Positions 10,916 through 21,410 of a DNA stretch of 64,000 bases are shown here, piece by piece. Positions within the stretch are counted from its first letter, which is position 1. Every line of letters begins with the position of its first letter. The DNA comes from Symbiodinium natans (Eukaryota > Sar > Dinophyceae > Suessiales > Symbiodiniaceae). Position numbers and translations under genes: made by a program. The notes under the pieces are model-generated. The model ran no database searches, had not been told where the DNA came from, and saw only the letters and a list, made by a program, of their open reading frames with translations. The DNA lies in assembly GCA_905221605.1 (NCBI GenBank), contig CAJNDS010002439.1:273001-337000 (forward strand), written 5' to 3'.

Positions 10916-10984
10916 CGCAGGTAAGATCGGGGACGTTATGAGGTCGAATGTGATGTTGCGTGTGTCTCAACCTTGTGTGCAGAG

Positions 10985-10996
10985 GCTTGAGCCAAA
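10985..10996 (-). other. Spliced-leader relic
   Basis: On the minus strand this reads TTTTGGCTCAAG, identical to the last 12 bases of the conserved dinoflagellate spliced leader. The next base upstream differs and the sequence then runs straight into a CCCTAAA array. Downstream in the same direction is the 10,153-10,915 pseudogene. By simple counting a given 12-mer is expected about 0.01 times in 64 kb on two strands. Confidence 0.65.
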
Positions 10997-11092
10997 AAGG
11001 GTTTAGGGTTTAGGGTTTAGGGTTTAGGGTTTAGGGTTTAGGGTTTAGGGTTTAGGGTTTAGGGTTTAGGGTTTAGGGTTTAGGGTTTAGGG
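10997..11092 (+). repeat. Interstitial telomeric tract, G-rich
   Basis: About 13 nearly perfect TTTAGGG units abutting the spliced-leader relic. Confidence 0.95.
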
Positions 11093-11267
11093 TAGAAGGT
11101 ACAACGCAGGTAGGTAGTCCAGAACCTGACTCGGCACATCCAGTTTGCCAGCAGCACGCATCGAGTATCCGACACTTTGACTTCTCCATTGCAGAAAAGG
11201 GCAGACGAATTACTACCTGCAAGTTGTCCAATTGGACCCCGTAGCCAAACTTGAGCCTTGAGCCGTA

Positions 11268-11345
11268 GCCCTAAACCCTAAACCCTAAACCCTAAACCCT
11301 AAACCCTAAGCCCTAAGCCCTAAGCCCTAAGCCCTAAGCCCTAAG
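11268..11345 (-). repeat. Telomeric tract switching to CCCTAAG
   Basis: About five CCCTAAA units followed by a homogeneous block of about six CCCTAAG units. Confidence 0.95.
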
Positions 11346-11437
11346 CAGTCAGGTGGCACCCTGGGTCCAGAAGGCGCCGCGCTTTGGAACTGGCTCTTCG
11401 CGTCCGCTTGGCTCACGGAAAGGAGCCTTTCAAAGCA

Positions 11438-11518
11438 AACCCTAAACCCTGAACCCTGCCTAAACCCTGAACCCTGAACCCTAAACCCTAAACCCTGAAC
11501 CCTAAACCCGAAACCCTA
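11438..11518 (-). repeat. Degenerate telomeric tract
   Basis: CCCTAAA and CCCTGAA units mixed, with one CCCGAAA. Confidence 0.9.
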
Positions 11519-11522
11519 ACTT

Positions 11523-11620
11523 GGGATGTTCCCCCTGCACACGAGCAGTCCTTGAAAGGGATCATAGTAGGGGGTACGATAATGCCTACTAAGGACTGTT
11601 GGTATAAGGCCCACGCAACC
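11523..11620. mobile_element. MITE family D, copy 1 (weak ends)
   Basis: Begins GGGATGTTCCCCC and carries CAGTCCTTGAAAGGG, then a complementary AAGGACTGTTGGTATAAGG arm. Better-preserved relatives are at 53,409-53,503, 49,107-49,208 and 57,188-57,285. Confidence 0.55.
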
Positions 11621-11933
11621 TTAAAGACATGAAAGTTTCGGTCCCCTATCCTTTACAGCATCTACATCTACATTTCCCACCCCGGAATTATGGGTCGTGC
11701 GCTCGAAGGCAGAGTTCTGATCAACAAAAACCACCCATTGACAAGGCCACACGAGGTCAGCCGAGGCCCTTTTCAGCCGAGGCCCTTTTCAGGTTGGACA
11801 TGTGGGGCCTACTCCAGCTTCAGAGTCCTAGGTAGCCTAAGTAGCTGTTCGGAGCCCAAACTGACGATCCGCTGAGTTGCGCGTAGCTTGTCACGGCGAC
11901 TTGCTCGGCCAGGTACGTCCCAACCTCAATATT

Positions 11934-12130
11934 GGGTTTAGGGATTGGGGTTTAGGGTTTAGGGTTTAGGGTTTAGGGCTTAGGGCTTAGGGCTTAGGGC
12001 TTAGGGCTTAGGGTTTAGGGTTTAGGGTTTAGGGTTTAGGGTTTAGGGTTTAGGGTTTAGGGTTTAGGGTTTAGGGTTTAGGGTTTAGGGTTTAGGGTTT
12101 AGGGTTTCGGGTTTAGGGGGTTCAGGGCTT
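11934..12130 (+). repeat. Telomeric tract with internal CTTAGGG block
   Basis: TTTAGGG units flank a homogeneous block of about six CTTAGGG units (11,975-12,012). The tract then continues as perfect TTTAGGG and ends in degenerate copies. Confidence 0.95.
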
Positions 12131-12683
12131 AGTTAATCCAACTCACATGGTCTGTTCGGAGATTCGGCATCTCCGTCCTGGGCCTCTGGCCACCAAGCCG
12201 TCACTCATGAGCACCTTACTCCATGCCGGCGCACTGCCTCTTCGCACCCTCTTGCGAAGCTGTCAGGTCACAAGGGGGGGCGAGGCTTAGTTGGGCCTAC
12301 GATAAGAATATACTGCTATACTGATATACTAATCTACTCATGAACTTAACCTACTCACATACTAGTATACTCATGTACAAATGTACGAATATACTAATAT
12401 GCAGGCCCTGTGATCCAAGCTGGGGCTTGACATCATGTCGACTTGTCTTGAGATGCTCCCTGTGGCTGCAGCGGAAGGCTGGCGAGGGCTTTCCGTTTCC
12501 AGATTTCTGAAGCACATCAATATCTTAAAGGCGCGAGAAGGAACGAAGCACAATGGGCTGCGCAACGAAAACCGGTGTTTTTACATGCCAGTCATGTTCT
12601 TGCTGCAAACATTCACCCAGAATCCATGTCAGCTACAGGCGCTGGAACTATGCCGATCCACACCATGCTCGCATTGCGGTTTT
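12131..12683. other. Unique DNA with an AT-rich ACTAATATAC patch
   Basis: At 12,300-12,400 there are repeated TATACTNATN words. No gene supported. Confidence 0.4.
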
Positions 12684-13175
12684 TCACGACTGCAATCGCT
12701 TGATGGTGCACTGACAACCGGTTGGCAACGATCCACATCCATGCTTTTTCATGTCTGCTGCGCGCACTTGCTTTGAAAAACTGGCCCTGGGTCTGAGTCT
12801 AAAGTCTCGCTCGACCAAGATCCTGAGAAGACTTCTCGAAAGCATGGAGTTTCTGGCGTTCAGGTTTTTGAGAACCCTAAATGGGTGAGATGAGAACAGG
12901 GAATGGAGCAGAGTGTTGAAGGATGCAGGTGCCACTTTGCACGTCGTAAAGGATCTACTGACAACAATTTCAGAGCCGCGGCTGTACCGGATTCCCGAAA
13001 AGCTGATACTGGGCTTCTTCTCGGCACGCGGCACACAACTCACAATGTGAGGGAGGAGCGCTTCCGCTAGGATCTTGTATGCTCCCGACTTCGTGGAGCA
13101 AAGAGAGGAAGTGCCGAGCACACTGGCCGGGGTCTCCGCTTGCTGGCCATGACTTAAATGCTCGGTCCCCACCAT
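12684..13175 (-). CDS. Weak candidate ORF, unknown
   Basis: A 163-codon minus-strand frame bounded by unique DNA. No motif, no clear codon bias, serine/arginine-rich. Could be chance; kept because it is among the longest frames outside the retroelements. Confidence 0.15.
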   Translation of the reverse strand: MVGTEHLSHGQQAETPASVLGTSSLCSTKSGAYKILAEALLPHIVSCVPRAEKKPSISFSGIRYSRGSEIVVSRSFTTCKVAPASFNTLLHSLFSSHPFRVLKNLNARNSMLSRSLLRILVERDFRLRPRASFSKQVRAADMKKHGCGSLPTGCQCTIKRLQS

Positions 13176-13196
13176 GCCTCGGTTACAAGCTTAGGT

Positions 13197-13343
13197 AGGG
13201 TTCAGAGTTTAGGGTTGAGGGTTTAGGGTTTAGGATTTAGGGCTTAGGGTTTAGGGGTTTAGGGGTTTAGGGGTTTAGGGGTTTAGGTTTTAGGGTTTAG
13301 GGTTTAGGGTTTAGGGTTTAGGGGGTTCAGGGTTTAGGGTTGC
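13197..13343 (+). repeat. Telomeric tract with TTTAGGGG block
   Basis: Degenerate left edge, then about four TTTAGGGG 8-mers, then TTTAGGG. Confidence 0.95.
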
Positions 13344-13452
13344 TCGATATCCGGGGTCGCAAACAGCCTTCAGCAAACGAAGGCCATTGTTGCGGGATCG
13401 CTACTCCGCTGTGGGCCTCTTATCGCATATCAACAAATTGTGTACGCTCACC

Positions 13453-13530
13453 CTAGACCCTAAACCCTAAACCCCAAACCCCAAACCCTAAACCCTAAAC
13501 CCTAAACCCTAAACCCTAAATTTTGAACCC
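13453..13530 (-). repeat. Interstitial telomeric tract, C-rich
   Basis: CCCTAAA and CCCCAAA units. Opposite in direction to the tract 110 bp upstream. Confidence 0.95.
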
Positions 13531-13614
13531 TTCACTGGTGCGTACCATGTGCTGGTTTCCGACGTGCCTTGCGCCCTATGCCGGCGCCAAGCCGCCTGAT
13601 CACAGGCATGAGTG

Positions 13615-13910
13615 CCCAAAGAGCCCAACACCCCTAAACTAAGCGAATATTCCTTAAATCATAGTAAGGATCCCTTTATTAGTTCAGCCATATTCCTTAA
13701 ATATTCAGAGGATCCTTTTTCAATTAAGCAATATTCCTTAAATCATAATAAGGATCCCTTTATTAATTTAAGGTATACTCCTTACTTAAGGGGTATTCCT
13801 TAAATCATACTAAAGATCCCATTATTAGTTAAGGTATATTCCTTACTTAAGGAGTATTCCTTACATAGATCATAATAAGGATCCCTTTATAGGTTAACGT
13901 ATGTTCCTTA
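13615..13910. mobile_element. MITE family A, internally expanded, right end lost
   Basis: Left end CCCAAAGAGCCCAACACC is intact. The internal unit (ATTCCTTAAATCATAATAAGG then ATCCCTTTATTAGTT) is repeated about five times. The right inverted end is absent; the element stops exactly where a telomeric array starts at 13,911. Confidence 0.75.
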
Positions 13911-14003
13911 CCCTAAACCCTAAACCCTAGACTCTAAACCCTAAACCCTAGACCCTAAACCCTAAACCCTAAACCCTAAACCCTAAACCCTAAACCCTAA
14001 ACC
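13911..14003 (-). repeat. Telomeric tract joined to a broken MITE
   Basis: CCCTAAA and CCCTAGA units beginning immediately after TTCCTTA of the family A element. Confidence 0.95.
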
Positions 14004-14055
14004 GGGCTCTGTGGGTGCAACTGCTGGTCACTCCCGTGCATCCTTTAGATGCTCC

Positions 14056-14185
14056 ACTTGGAGGTTCATGGTACTTATTCAACATTCATAACTCTACTTA
14101 TAACCCACAAAAGAACCCTAATGTGGTTATAAGTACAGTCAGAAGTACAGTTATACTTGGTTAATAAGTACCATGAACCTCCAAG
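14056..14185. mobile_element. MITE family B, copy 2
   Basis: Inverted ends ACTTGGAGGTTCATGGTACT and AGTACCATGAACCTCCAAG, AT-rich interior, 130 bp, non-coding. Confidence 0.8.
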
Positions 14186-14189
14186 CAGG

Positions 14190-15080
14190 GGTCTTGCAGT
14201 TTGTGGCAGCGCCCATGGGCGTGAAAATAAAGAATGGAACTCCAGAATGAGCCATGGCAGTGCGTCACGCTTTGCACAAAGCTCGGCCAAAAGCAGTCAC
14301 GAATTCGGGGCAGGCTAACGTGGTAGCTTCAAGCTACGTCTTGGCTATACATCCAAGACCGCTTGTTAGCCGCCCGACGGCTAGCGCAGCAAAGCGCAGT
14401 GGTGAAGGGGATGCAAGATCAAGTGAAGAAACCTGCACCTGGGATCATAAGGGCTGTTGAGTCCCTTCTCCATGTCGTCCTTTTTCTGAAACACGACGGC
14501 TTGTCGGAGACGAACTTGACTGTCCGGAAAGGCTTCAGCACGCTGCGTGGATCCGTGCTTCCATCGTGTCCTACAACCACCACAACGCTGCCCCCAAGCA
14601 ATGGCAGTTGTGCAGCTGAGGTGACGTGCGGATCCCTGTAGCATAGAATGAAAGGCTGATCGACCCATTGCCTTTCACTTCTATACACTGTTGTACTTTC
14701 TCAGCCTACGACGTGCAGATCTCGACATGCTTCGGGGTGGCACAACTTTGTTCCAATGCTCGGGAAAGTGATTCGCAAACACCATGCCCACTTGCGCGTA
14801 TGTAAAGGTGAATTAAACCTGCGATTCTTCGTGGAAGGGCTGGCAAAAATGAGGACGGAAATCAGGACTGGTTCTTTGCAACCCATCATTCAAGCTTAGC
14901 CAGTTGCTTGTCCGGTCCCGACATCGCCCGACCCAACCATAGCCAAACTGAAAAGGTCTAAGTGCTCGAGGCACTCCGGCTGCGCCAATTTCAAACATTC
15001 TGCACTCACTCTGTACGCTCGGCGCAAAGTCAAACACTCGAGCCTTGCCAGGCGCGCGCGCGCGTGCACTCAATGATCAG
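14190..15080. other. Unique DNA, no supported gene
   Basis: Short open frames on both strands (up to 95 codons) without motifs. Confidence 0.4.
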
Positions 15081-15099
15081 AGGGGCGTTATTGCTACAA

Positions 15100-16230
15100 C
15101 TTCTCGAAATCGGCCATCATTAATAATTGGATGCCACTGACTTGGTAATATGCTATCACATTATGATACGATTAAATTGTTGTATTGCAAAAATTTGATA
15201 TTCTGAGTCTACTATACTATGATTAAATCATATCATGATCTTATTACAGTCGGCCATTCCTTTCATATTCTTAAATAAAATATGATGGCATTATACTGCT
15301 ATGGTACTATGGTGTGATATTTTTGTACTTCGTCATTTTTGCTTTATAGGGGTCTTCAATTATGTTCTAGTATTGTAGTGTGACCGACTGTGATCGTATT
15401 ACAGTATTAAAGTATTAATATCATGGTATGATAGTATGATGGTATGATGGTATGATCGTATTATAGTATTATAGTATTATAGTATTATAGTATTATAGTA
15501 TTATAGTATTATAGTATTATAGTATTATAGTATTATAGTATTATAGTATTATAGTATTATAGTATTATAGTATTATAGTATTATAGTACTATAGTATTAT
15601 AGTATTATAGTATTGTAGTATTATAGTATTATAGTTTTATAGTATTATGGTATTATAGTATTATTATAGTATTATATTGTATATAGTATTCTAGTATTAT
15701 AGTATTATAGTATTATAGTATTATAGTATTATAGTATTATAGTATTATAGTATTATAGTATTATAGTATTATAGTATTATAGTATTATAGTGCTATAGTA
15801 CTATAGTATTACAGTATTATCGTATTAGCGTATTATCGTATTATCGTATTATCGTATTATCGTATCATCGTATCATCGTATCATCGTATTATAGTATTGT
15901 AGTATTCTAGTATTATAGTATTATAGTAAGCTTGTAATATAATATCATAGTATTACAGTCTTATCGGATGCTCGCATTACGGTTTTCCAGTAAAGTGCTA
16001 TAGTATTGTATTATTACGTGATATTATTCTTTACCTACTACATTAGTATATCAAGATATTTTGCGTTGTCATGTTGCCATGATTACGTTAAGAAATTAGA
16101 ATATAATACTGTATTTTTGCATGTGTTATATATTAGTATATTCCTACAATATTCTATTGTTATATGACTACATGGTAACATACAAAAAGATAATCATAAC
16201 GTCAAGCAATCTTAAGGCAATATAAAAAAA
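15100..16230. repeat. AT-rich satellite with AGTATTAT 8-mers
   Basis: The core (about 15,455-15,960) is a long array of AGTATTAT with blocks where the G changes to C (CGTATTAT, CGTATCAT at 15,820-15,885). The flanks are degenerate AT-rich DNA. Non-coding. Confidence 0.9.
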
Positions 16231-16413
16231 GTGACATTACTTTGCTATGTTCATATACCGTGACATTAGTATGCTGAGACATGTAGGGCTTGGGCTCTGG
16301 ACTCTGGCTCCCGGTATGTACAAGTACGGAAACGTGCAAAATCCACTTTGTGCAGACAGCCCGACATCTTGAATGTGAGCGTCTGCGGGTTCTCAATGTC
16401 CATGGTTGTACCG

Positions 16414-16480
16414 TGAACCCTAAACCCTAAACCCTAAAACTCTAAACCCTAAACCCTAAACCCTACACCCTGGCTAAACC
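16414..16480 (-). repeat. Interstitial telomeric tract, C-rich
   Basis: CCCTAAA units with single-base variants. Confidence 0.9.
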
Positions 16481-16555
16481 CTCTAACCTGAAGAGGTTCA
16501 AGCCCCAGACAGGGTGCACACTAAGGCGAGCCTCTCTTACTCGAGGCCCCCCCAA

Positions 16556-16575
16556 CCCCCCCCCCCCCCCCCCCC
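16556..16575. repeat. Poly-C run
   Basis: Twenty consecutive C. Similar long G/C runs recur across the window. Confidence 0.9.
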
Positions 16576-16579
16576 TGCA

Positions 16580-17187
16580 TGCTTCTTTAGAGGAACCAGC
16601 TTACATACTGGAGACATTGAGAACCACGGGGTTTTGTTCTAGACAGGTCTTGATGTGGAACGGCAATTCGAGGCATACCGTCGAGGCATACCGTCCGCAT
16701 GTCACTCGCTTCGCCCATGTCGAGCTTGGCAACTTCGTGCACTGAAGACACCAAGTCGCCCTGCCGCGCAAGTCCTCCTGCTCCATGACCTCACGTAGCT
16801 GTGGCTGTCGCTGTGTGTTTCACAGGCCATGGCAGTCGCAATTGTAGGCTGCGCATTAACACGCCCAGATTCCACTCCAGCTGATGTTGCTGCAGCTGAT
16901 GTTGCTGCAGCTCCCTGAAGACTTCGACCCACCCCACTGAGTATGTACTCGAAGACCTTCATTAAGTTTGGTTGGTTTACAAGAAAACATGTCGTGAAAA
17001 AGTCGTAGAATGTGTTGCAAGGCCCCTGGGCTGCGAGGACTCTCCCTAAAGGTGGAAAACGCAGCAGCCAAGGCACGCTTTGCAACTAGAAGGGCTCGGA
17101 CATGAACGCCTGGTGCAGGGCCTGGGCATGAACGAAGTGTTCTCACTGTTGTCACCATGCCCACAGCAGTGGCGAATGCTTTACGGT
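16580..17187. other. Unique DNA, no supported gene
   Basis: Minus-strand frames of 102 and 127 codons overlap in different frames with no recognised motif. Confidence 0.35.
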
Positions 17188-17286
17188 GGTTTACGAAATT
17201 AGGGGGGTACCTTATTGGGGTCCTTATTATAAGGGGATCCTACTATTTGGGGGTTCTGTACTAGGGGTCCCCAATTTTCGGAAACC
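17188..17286. mobile_element. MITE family C, copy 1
   Basis: Inverted ends GGTTTACGAAATTAGGGG and CCCCAATTTTCGGAAACC enclose GGTACCTTATTGGGGTCCTT, ATAAGGGGATCCTACTATTT and a C-rich right part. 99 bp. Relatives at 45,745, 62,010 and 62,531. Confidence 0.65.
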
Positions 17287-17580
17287 CCCCTCATTGAGCT
17301 GAGAGGCGAGAATTTCGTCCTCGTTCTCCTTAGCTGGCACACTCAGGTGCTGCCGAAGTCAAGGCATGGTCGCTTACTTGTGCTTGGGGAAATGGCCCAC
17401 CGTCCAGAAAGAAGATCCATGAATCACCGCGGCTTTCACATCGAGAGAAGCTGGCTATGCCTGCCTAGAGCTCTTGACCGGCCTTCGGCTTGCCCCGTCC
17501 CGAACCCTCAGCTCGAACCAAAATTCAGCCCCGTCCCAGCCGCCAGACATGTCCAGACCAAGAGCATCGAAATCGGAGCA
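17287..17580. other. Unique DNA
   Basis: Open frames here run into the telomere-variant array and are not supported as genes. Confidence 0.35.
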
Positions 17581-17643
17581 CCAAACCCTCAACCCTCAAC
17601 CCACAACCCGCAACCCTCAACCCTCAACCCTCAACCCTAAACC

Positions 17644-17682
<39 letters not shown>

Positions 17683-17773
17683 ACCCTAAACCCTCAACCC
17701 TCAACCCTCAACCCTCAACCTTAACCCTAAACCCTCAACCGTAAACCCTAAACCCTAAACCCTAAACACCAAC
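17581..17773 (-). repeat. Telomere-variant array CCCTCAA
   Basis: More than 15 units of CCCTCAA with interspersed CCCTAAA, returning to CCCTAAA at the right end. All three plus-strand frames stay open and encode repetitive Pro-Ser/Thr-Leu-Asn peptides, which are artefacts of the repeat. Confidence 0.95.
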
Positions 17774-17879
17774 CCCCCAAACTCCGGAAGGTGGTCTGGC
17801 AATCGCATGGTGATGTCGTCCTCGCCAAGGGCAATGGACGGCAGCCAGGCCTCAAGCACCTTCGTTGCTGCACCGCGTC

Positions 17880-18335
17880 GGTGGATGAGGTATAAAGTTC
17901 ATACTACATTATACGGTCTTTTCGTATGTTAAAATATATATTATACGATACTATACTATATGATACGATATTATCGTATATACTAGTATATTATAGTATA
18001 TGATAGCATATTATAGTATCTCTCTAGTCTGTTATAGTATATTTTAGTTGTTTATAGTAATATTGTACTGTAGGACATTGCACAAACATCCCCGTTTTCT
18101 GGCGCTTGTGTCCGGCTGGGCTTGCTACGGCATGCTGTCATGATTCCGGCTTCTGCCAGGTGCAGTTCTCCTAATGCAAGATTACTATAGTATATTATAG
18201 TATATTATAGTATATTATAGTATATTATAGTATATTATAGTATATTATAGTATATTATAGTATATTATAGTATATTATAGTATATTATAGTATATTATAG
18301 TATATTATAGAGTATTATAGAGTATTGTAGTATAT
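17880..18335. repeat. AT-rich satellite with AGTATATTAT 10-mers
   Basis: Degenerate TATAGTATA words at 17,890-18,065, a short unique piece, then a homogeneous 10-bp array AGTATATTAT at 18,181-18,335. Confidence 0.9.
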
Positions 18336-18509
18336 TAAGGGGATCTTCTCTTCCTGACATCGGTTTGCTTTTGGGCTGGCTGCGAACAGCAAGGCGGGAG
18401 CTTCCGACAGCGCATGTGGCGAACCCAAACGTCGTGCGCCTTCAGCTGCGACTGGAGCAAAGAGCAGGTTGGCTCCTGAACACTGGCAAGACGGTTAACG
18501 TTCCTACAG
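18336..18509. other. Unique island between AT satellites
   Basis: About 170 bp of ordinary composition, with no gene support, separating two AT-rich arrays. Confidence 0.4.
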
Positions 18510-19440
18510 TATGATATGCCATGATATAGCATAATATAGTTTAATTCAACATAACATAATACAATATCATATAATATGAAATACTATAACATAATGGAAT
18601 ATAGTAAATTATAGCAAAATATAGTAAAAAAAATGTAATATGGTATAATATAGTATAATATAGTATAACATAGTATAATATAGTATAATATTGTACAATA
18701 TAATTTATAATATAGTATAATATAATATAATATAATGTAGAAAAACATAATCAAATATCATATAGCACAATATACTATAATATAATATAACATAATATAG
18801 CATTATAGCATAGTATAGTTTAGTTTCATATACTCTAATTTAATATACTAGTAATGGTTCTCCTTACTTTGCTCATGTCAGGGCCGCGCACCTCCAGCAG
18901 CTTCACGGTCTTCACTCGCAGCTCCTTCTGCCGGTGGGTCCTTGCACACGCACATCTGAGATGGTCTCAGATGGCACCATTCTATTATACTAGATTTTTT
19001 GCTATGTTATACTATCTTATACTCTCTTCTACTATATTATACTATATGATACTATATTATACTATATGATACTATATTAAACTATATTTTACTATATTAT
19101 ACTACATTGTACTACGTTATACTATATTATACTAGATTATACTGCAATTATACTATATTGTGCTACGTACTATATGATAGTGTATCAAACTATATTATCG
19201 CATGTTATACTAGTGTGGTGGCTGCGGAAGAAAGGAACACGGTTCCCAGTCCGAAGGCCGGGGGGTTCACATGCGCTGTCATGGACGAAACAAGCATCCC
19301 ATTGCAAGAAATATGCAATAATATACTATACTATACTATGATATACTATCATATACTATCATATACTATACTACACTAAACTACTATAATATACTAGACT
19401 CTACTATAATTTCATGTCATAAAGTATAGTATAGTCGAGC
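18510..19440. repeat. Degenerate AT-rich satellite
   Basis: Left half rich in ATAATATAGT words; right half (18,980-19,200 and 19,310-19,440) rich in ACTATATTAT, the reverse-complement sense of the left array. Unique islands of about 100 bp interrupt it near 18,860-18,975 and 19,210-19,310. Confidence 0.85.
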
Positions 19441-19872
19441 ACCAGTTTGTCAAAGCCAAACCACACGTACGTACAAGCGAGCAAAGCGGACAGAAGTACT
19501 TGTGTCTCGCGTGCAAGACTTCCAGGATTCGATGATTCGCTCACGCGTTTCATTTTATATAATGTTACGCACAAATCTTTCCCAAGAGAGCTAATCAGAA
19601 AAAGGCCAGTGAATGACATGAAGGTCCAAAACCACCATTATTGGCCTTCAAATGCCCTGATGATTCAATTCTGGCGTCTTCCAGGAGATTGCCCTCTAAG
19701 ATGACGCCCCAACGTACGCAGCAACGTGTATGACGACTGAACAACACCATGCCTCAAGGACACCCAAAAGCACATTCCCGCTCTCGTGGTATCATTATGA
19801 ATATTCCCAAGTTAGTCCAAACAGCTGACAAGCAGAGTTTAAGGCCTTCCCCCCCGGGGGCAAAAAAAAACA
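19441..19872. other. Unique DNA
   Basis: One plus-strand frame of 85 codons, no motif. Confidence 0.35.
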
Positions 19873-19960
19873 AACTTTCGGTCAAAACGTTTCGGTCAAA
19901 ACTGTCGGTCAGAACTCCCGGGTCAAAACGTTTCGGTCAAAACTTTCGGTCAAAACGTCA
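19873..19960 (+). repeat. TTTCGGTCAAAACG tandem repeat
   Basis: Six or seven imperfect copies of a 12-14 bp unit (TTTCGGTCAAAACG, CTGTCGGTCAGAACTCCCGG), just before a telomeric tract. Confidence 0.8.
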
Positions 19961-19987
19961 TTGGGACCCAAACCCTATAAAATTTCT

Positions 19988-20128
19988 TTAAACCCTAAAC
20001 CCTAAACCCTAAACCCTAAATCCTCGACCCTAAACCCTGAACCCTGAACCCTAAACCCTAAACCCTAAACCCTAAACCCTAAACCCTAAACCCTAAACCC
20101 TAAACCCTAAACCCTAAACCCCAAAGCC
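19988..20128 (-). repeat. Interstitial telomeric tract, C-rich
   Basis: About 19 CCCTAAA-type units with a short degenerate patch near 20,020-20,050. Confidence 0.95.
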
Positions 20129-20261
20129 AAATCCTAGACAGGCTCAGAGAGTCCTTGCGCTGACCGGGTTTTCGTGGTTGAAAGCCAGGTCATGGAGAGC
20201 ATCCCACTCAGCTTCACCGTCACCTCCAGGCTGGAGATCCGAATGCCCCAATAATTCTTAT

Positions 20262-21045
20262 TATAGAAGTATAGTAATTTAGTATGATAATAATTTAGTG
20301 TGAGAGTATTATAGTATTCTAGTATTATCGCATTATCGTTTATCGGATTATAGTATTATAGTATGAAAGTACTAAAGTATTTTAATATGTGAGCATTATT
20401 CGAGTATTCTAGTATTCTAGTATTCTAGTTTTCTTCTAGTATTCTAATACTATAGTACAATATTATTCTCGTATTATAGTATTATAGTATTATAGTATTA
20501 TAGTATTATAGTATTATAATATTATAGTATTATAGTATTATAGTATTATAGTATTATCGTATTATAGTATTATAGTATTATAGCATTATAGTATTATTAT
20601 TATAGTATAGTATATAGTATTATAGTAGTATGATAGTATTGTAGTATTATAGTATTATAGTATTTATAGTATTATAGTATTATAGTATTTTTGCATTATA
20701 GTATTCTAGTATTGTAGTATTGTAGTATTCTAGTATTATAGTATTATAGTATTATAGTATTATAGTATTATAGTATTATAGTATTATAGTATTATAGTAT
20801 TATAGTATTATAGTATTATAGTATTATAGTATTGTAGTATTCTAGAATTATAGTATTATAGTATTATAGTACTATAGCATTATAGTATTGTAGTATTATA
20901 GTATTAAAGTATTAGTAGCATTATAGTATTATAGTATTAAAGTATTAATGTATTAAGATATTCTAGTATTATAGTAGTATAGTATTATTGTATTACAGCA
21001 TTCTAGTATTCTTGTATTATAGCATTATGGTGTTCTCGTATTAGC
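20262..21045. repeat. Second AGTATTAT 8-mer satellite
   Basis: Same 8-bp unit as at 15.4-15.9 kb, again with G-to-C changes and with AGTATTCT variants. Bounded by unique DNA. Confidence 0.9.
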
Positions 21046-21136
21046 ATGCTGAGTCGCAACAAACATTGAAAAACATCCCCAGGCTTCGTGAGAACATGGC
21101 ACCGAAGCAGCTGGAGAAACCCCAGTCCCCCCAAGC

Positions 21137-21235
21137 CCCTAAACCCTACACCCCAAACCCTAAACCCTAAACCTAAACCCTGAACCCTACATAAAACCCA
21201 AACCCTAAACCGCCCGAGCCCTTAACCCTGAGCTG
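21137..21235 (-). repeat. Degenerate telomeric tract
   Basis: CCCTAAA with CCCTACA, CCCTGAA and CCCAAA variants. Confidence 0.85.
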
Positions 21236-21370
21236 GCACTCCTGAGCTGCAAGCCGAGCGGCCGATGCTAATGAGATTCTTCCACGACTGGCCGAAAACC
21301 CGCTTCACTGTCTTCTCCTAAGTAGCATGGAGTTATAAACAAAGGGTTATACTGCTATATGATAAGATTG

Positions 21371-21410
21371 ATAGTATATTCCTTAATTAAGGGGTATTGG
21401 GCTCTTTGCG
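21371..21410. mobile_element. MITE family A, right-end fragment
   Basis: Only the right inverted end remains (ATTCCTTAATTAAGGGGTAT then TGGGCTCTTTG). Confidence 0.65.

Noticed and set aside
10705-10941. Plus-strand ORF over the pseudogene
   Set aside because: Codon bias and the spliced-leader relic both favour the minus strand.
11239-11271. CCGTAGCCA plus two GAGCC words resembling the 5' and 3' halves of the spliced leader
   Set aside because: Only nine bases match in one piece and the halves are scrambled; could be chance.
15455-15960. CRISPR-like regular repeats
   Set aside because: Simple 8-bp satellite without spacers, in a eukaryotic context.
17474-17744. Open frames encoding Pro-Ser/Thr-Leu-Asn-Pro repeats
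   Set aside because: They are translations of the CCCTCAA array, open in all frames because the 7-bp unit has no stop in that sense.
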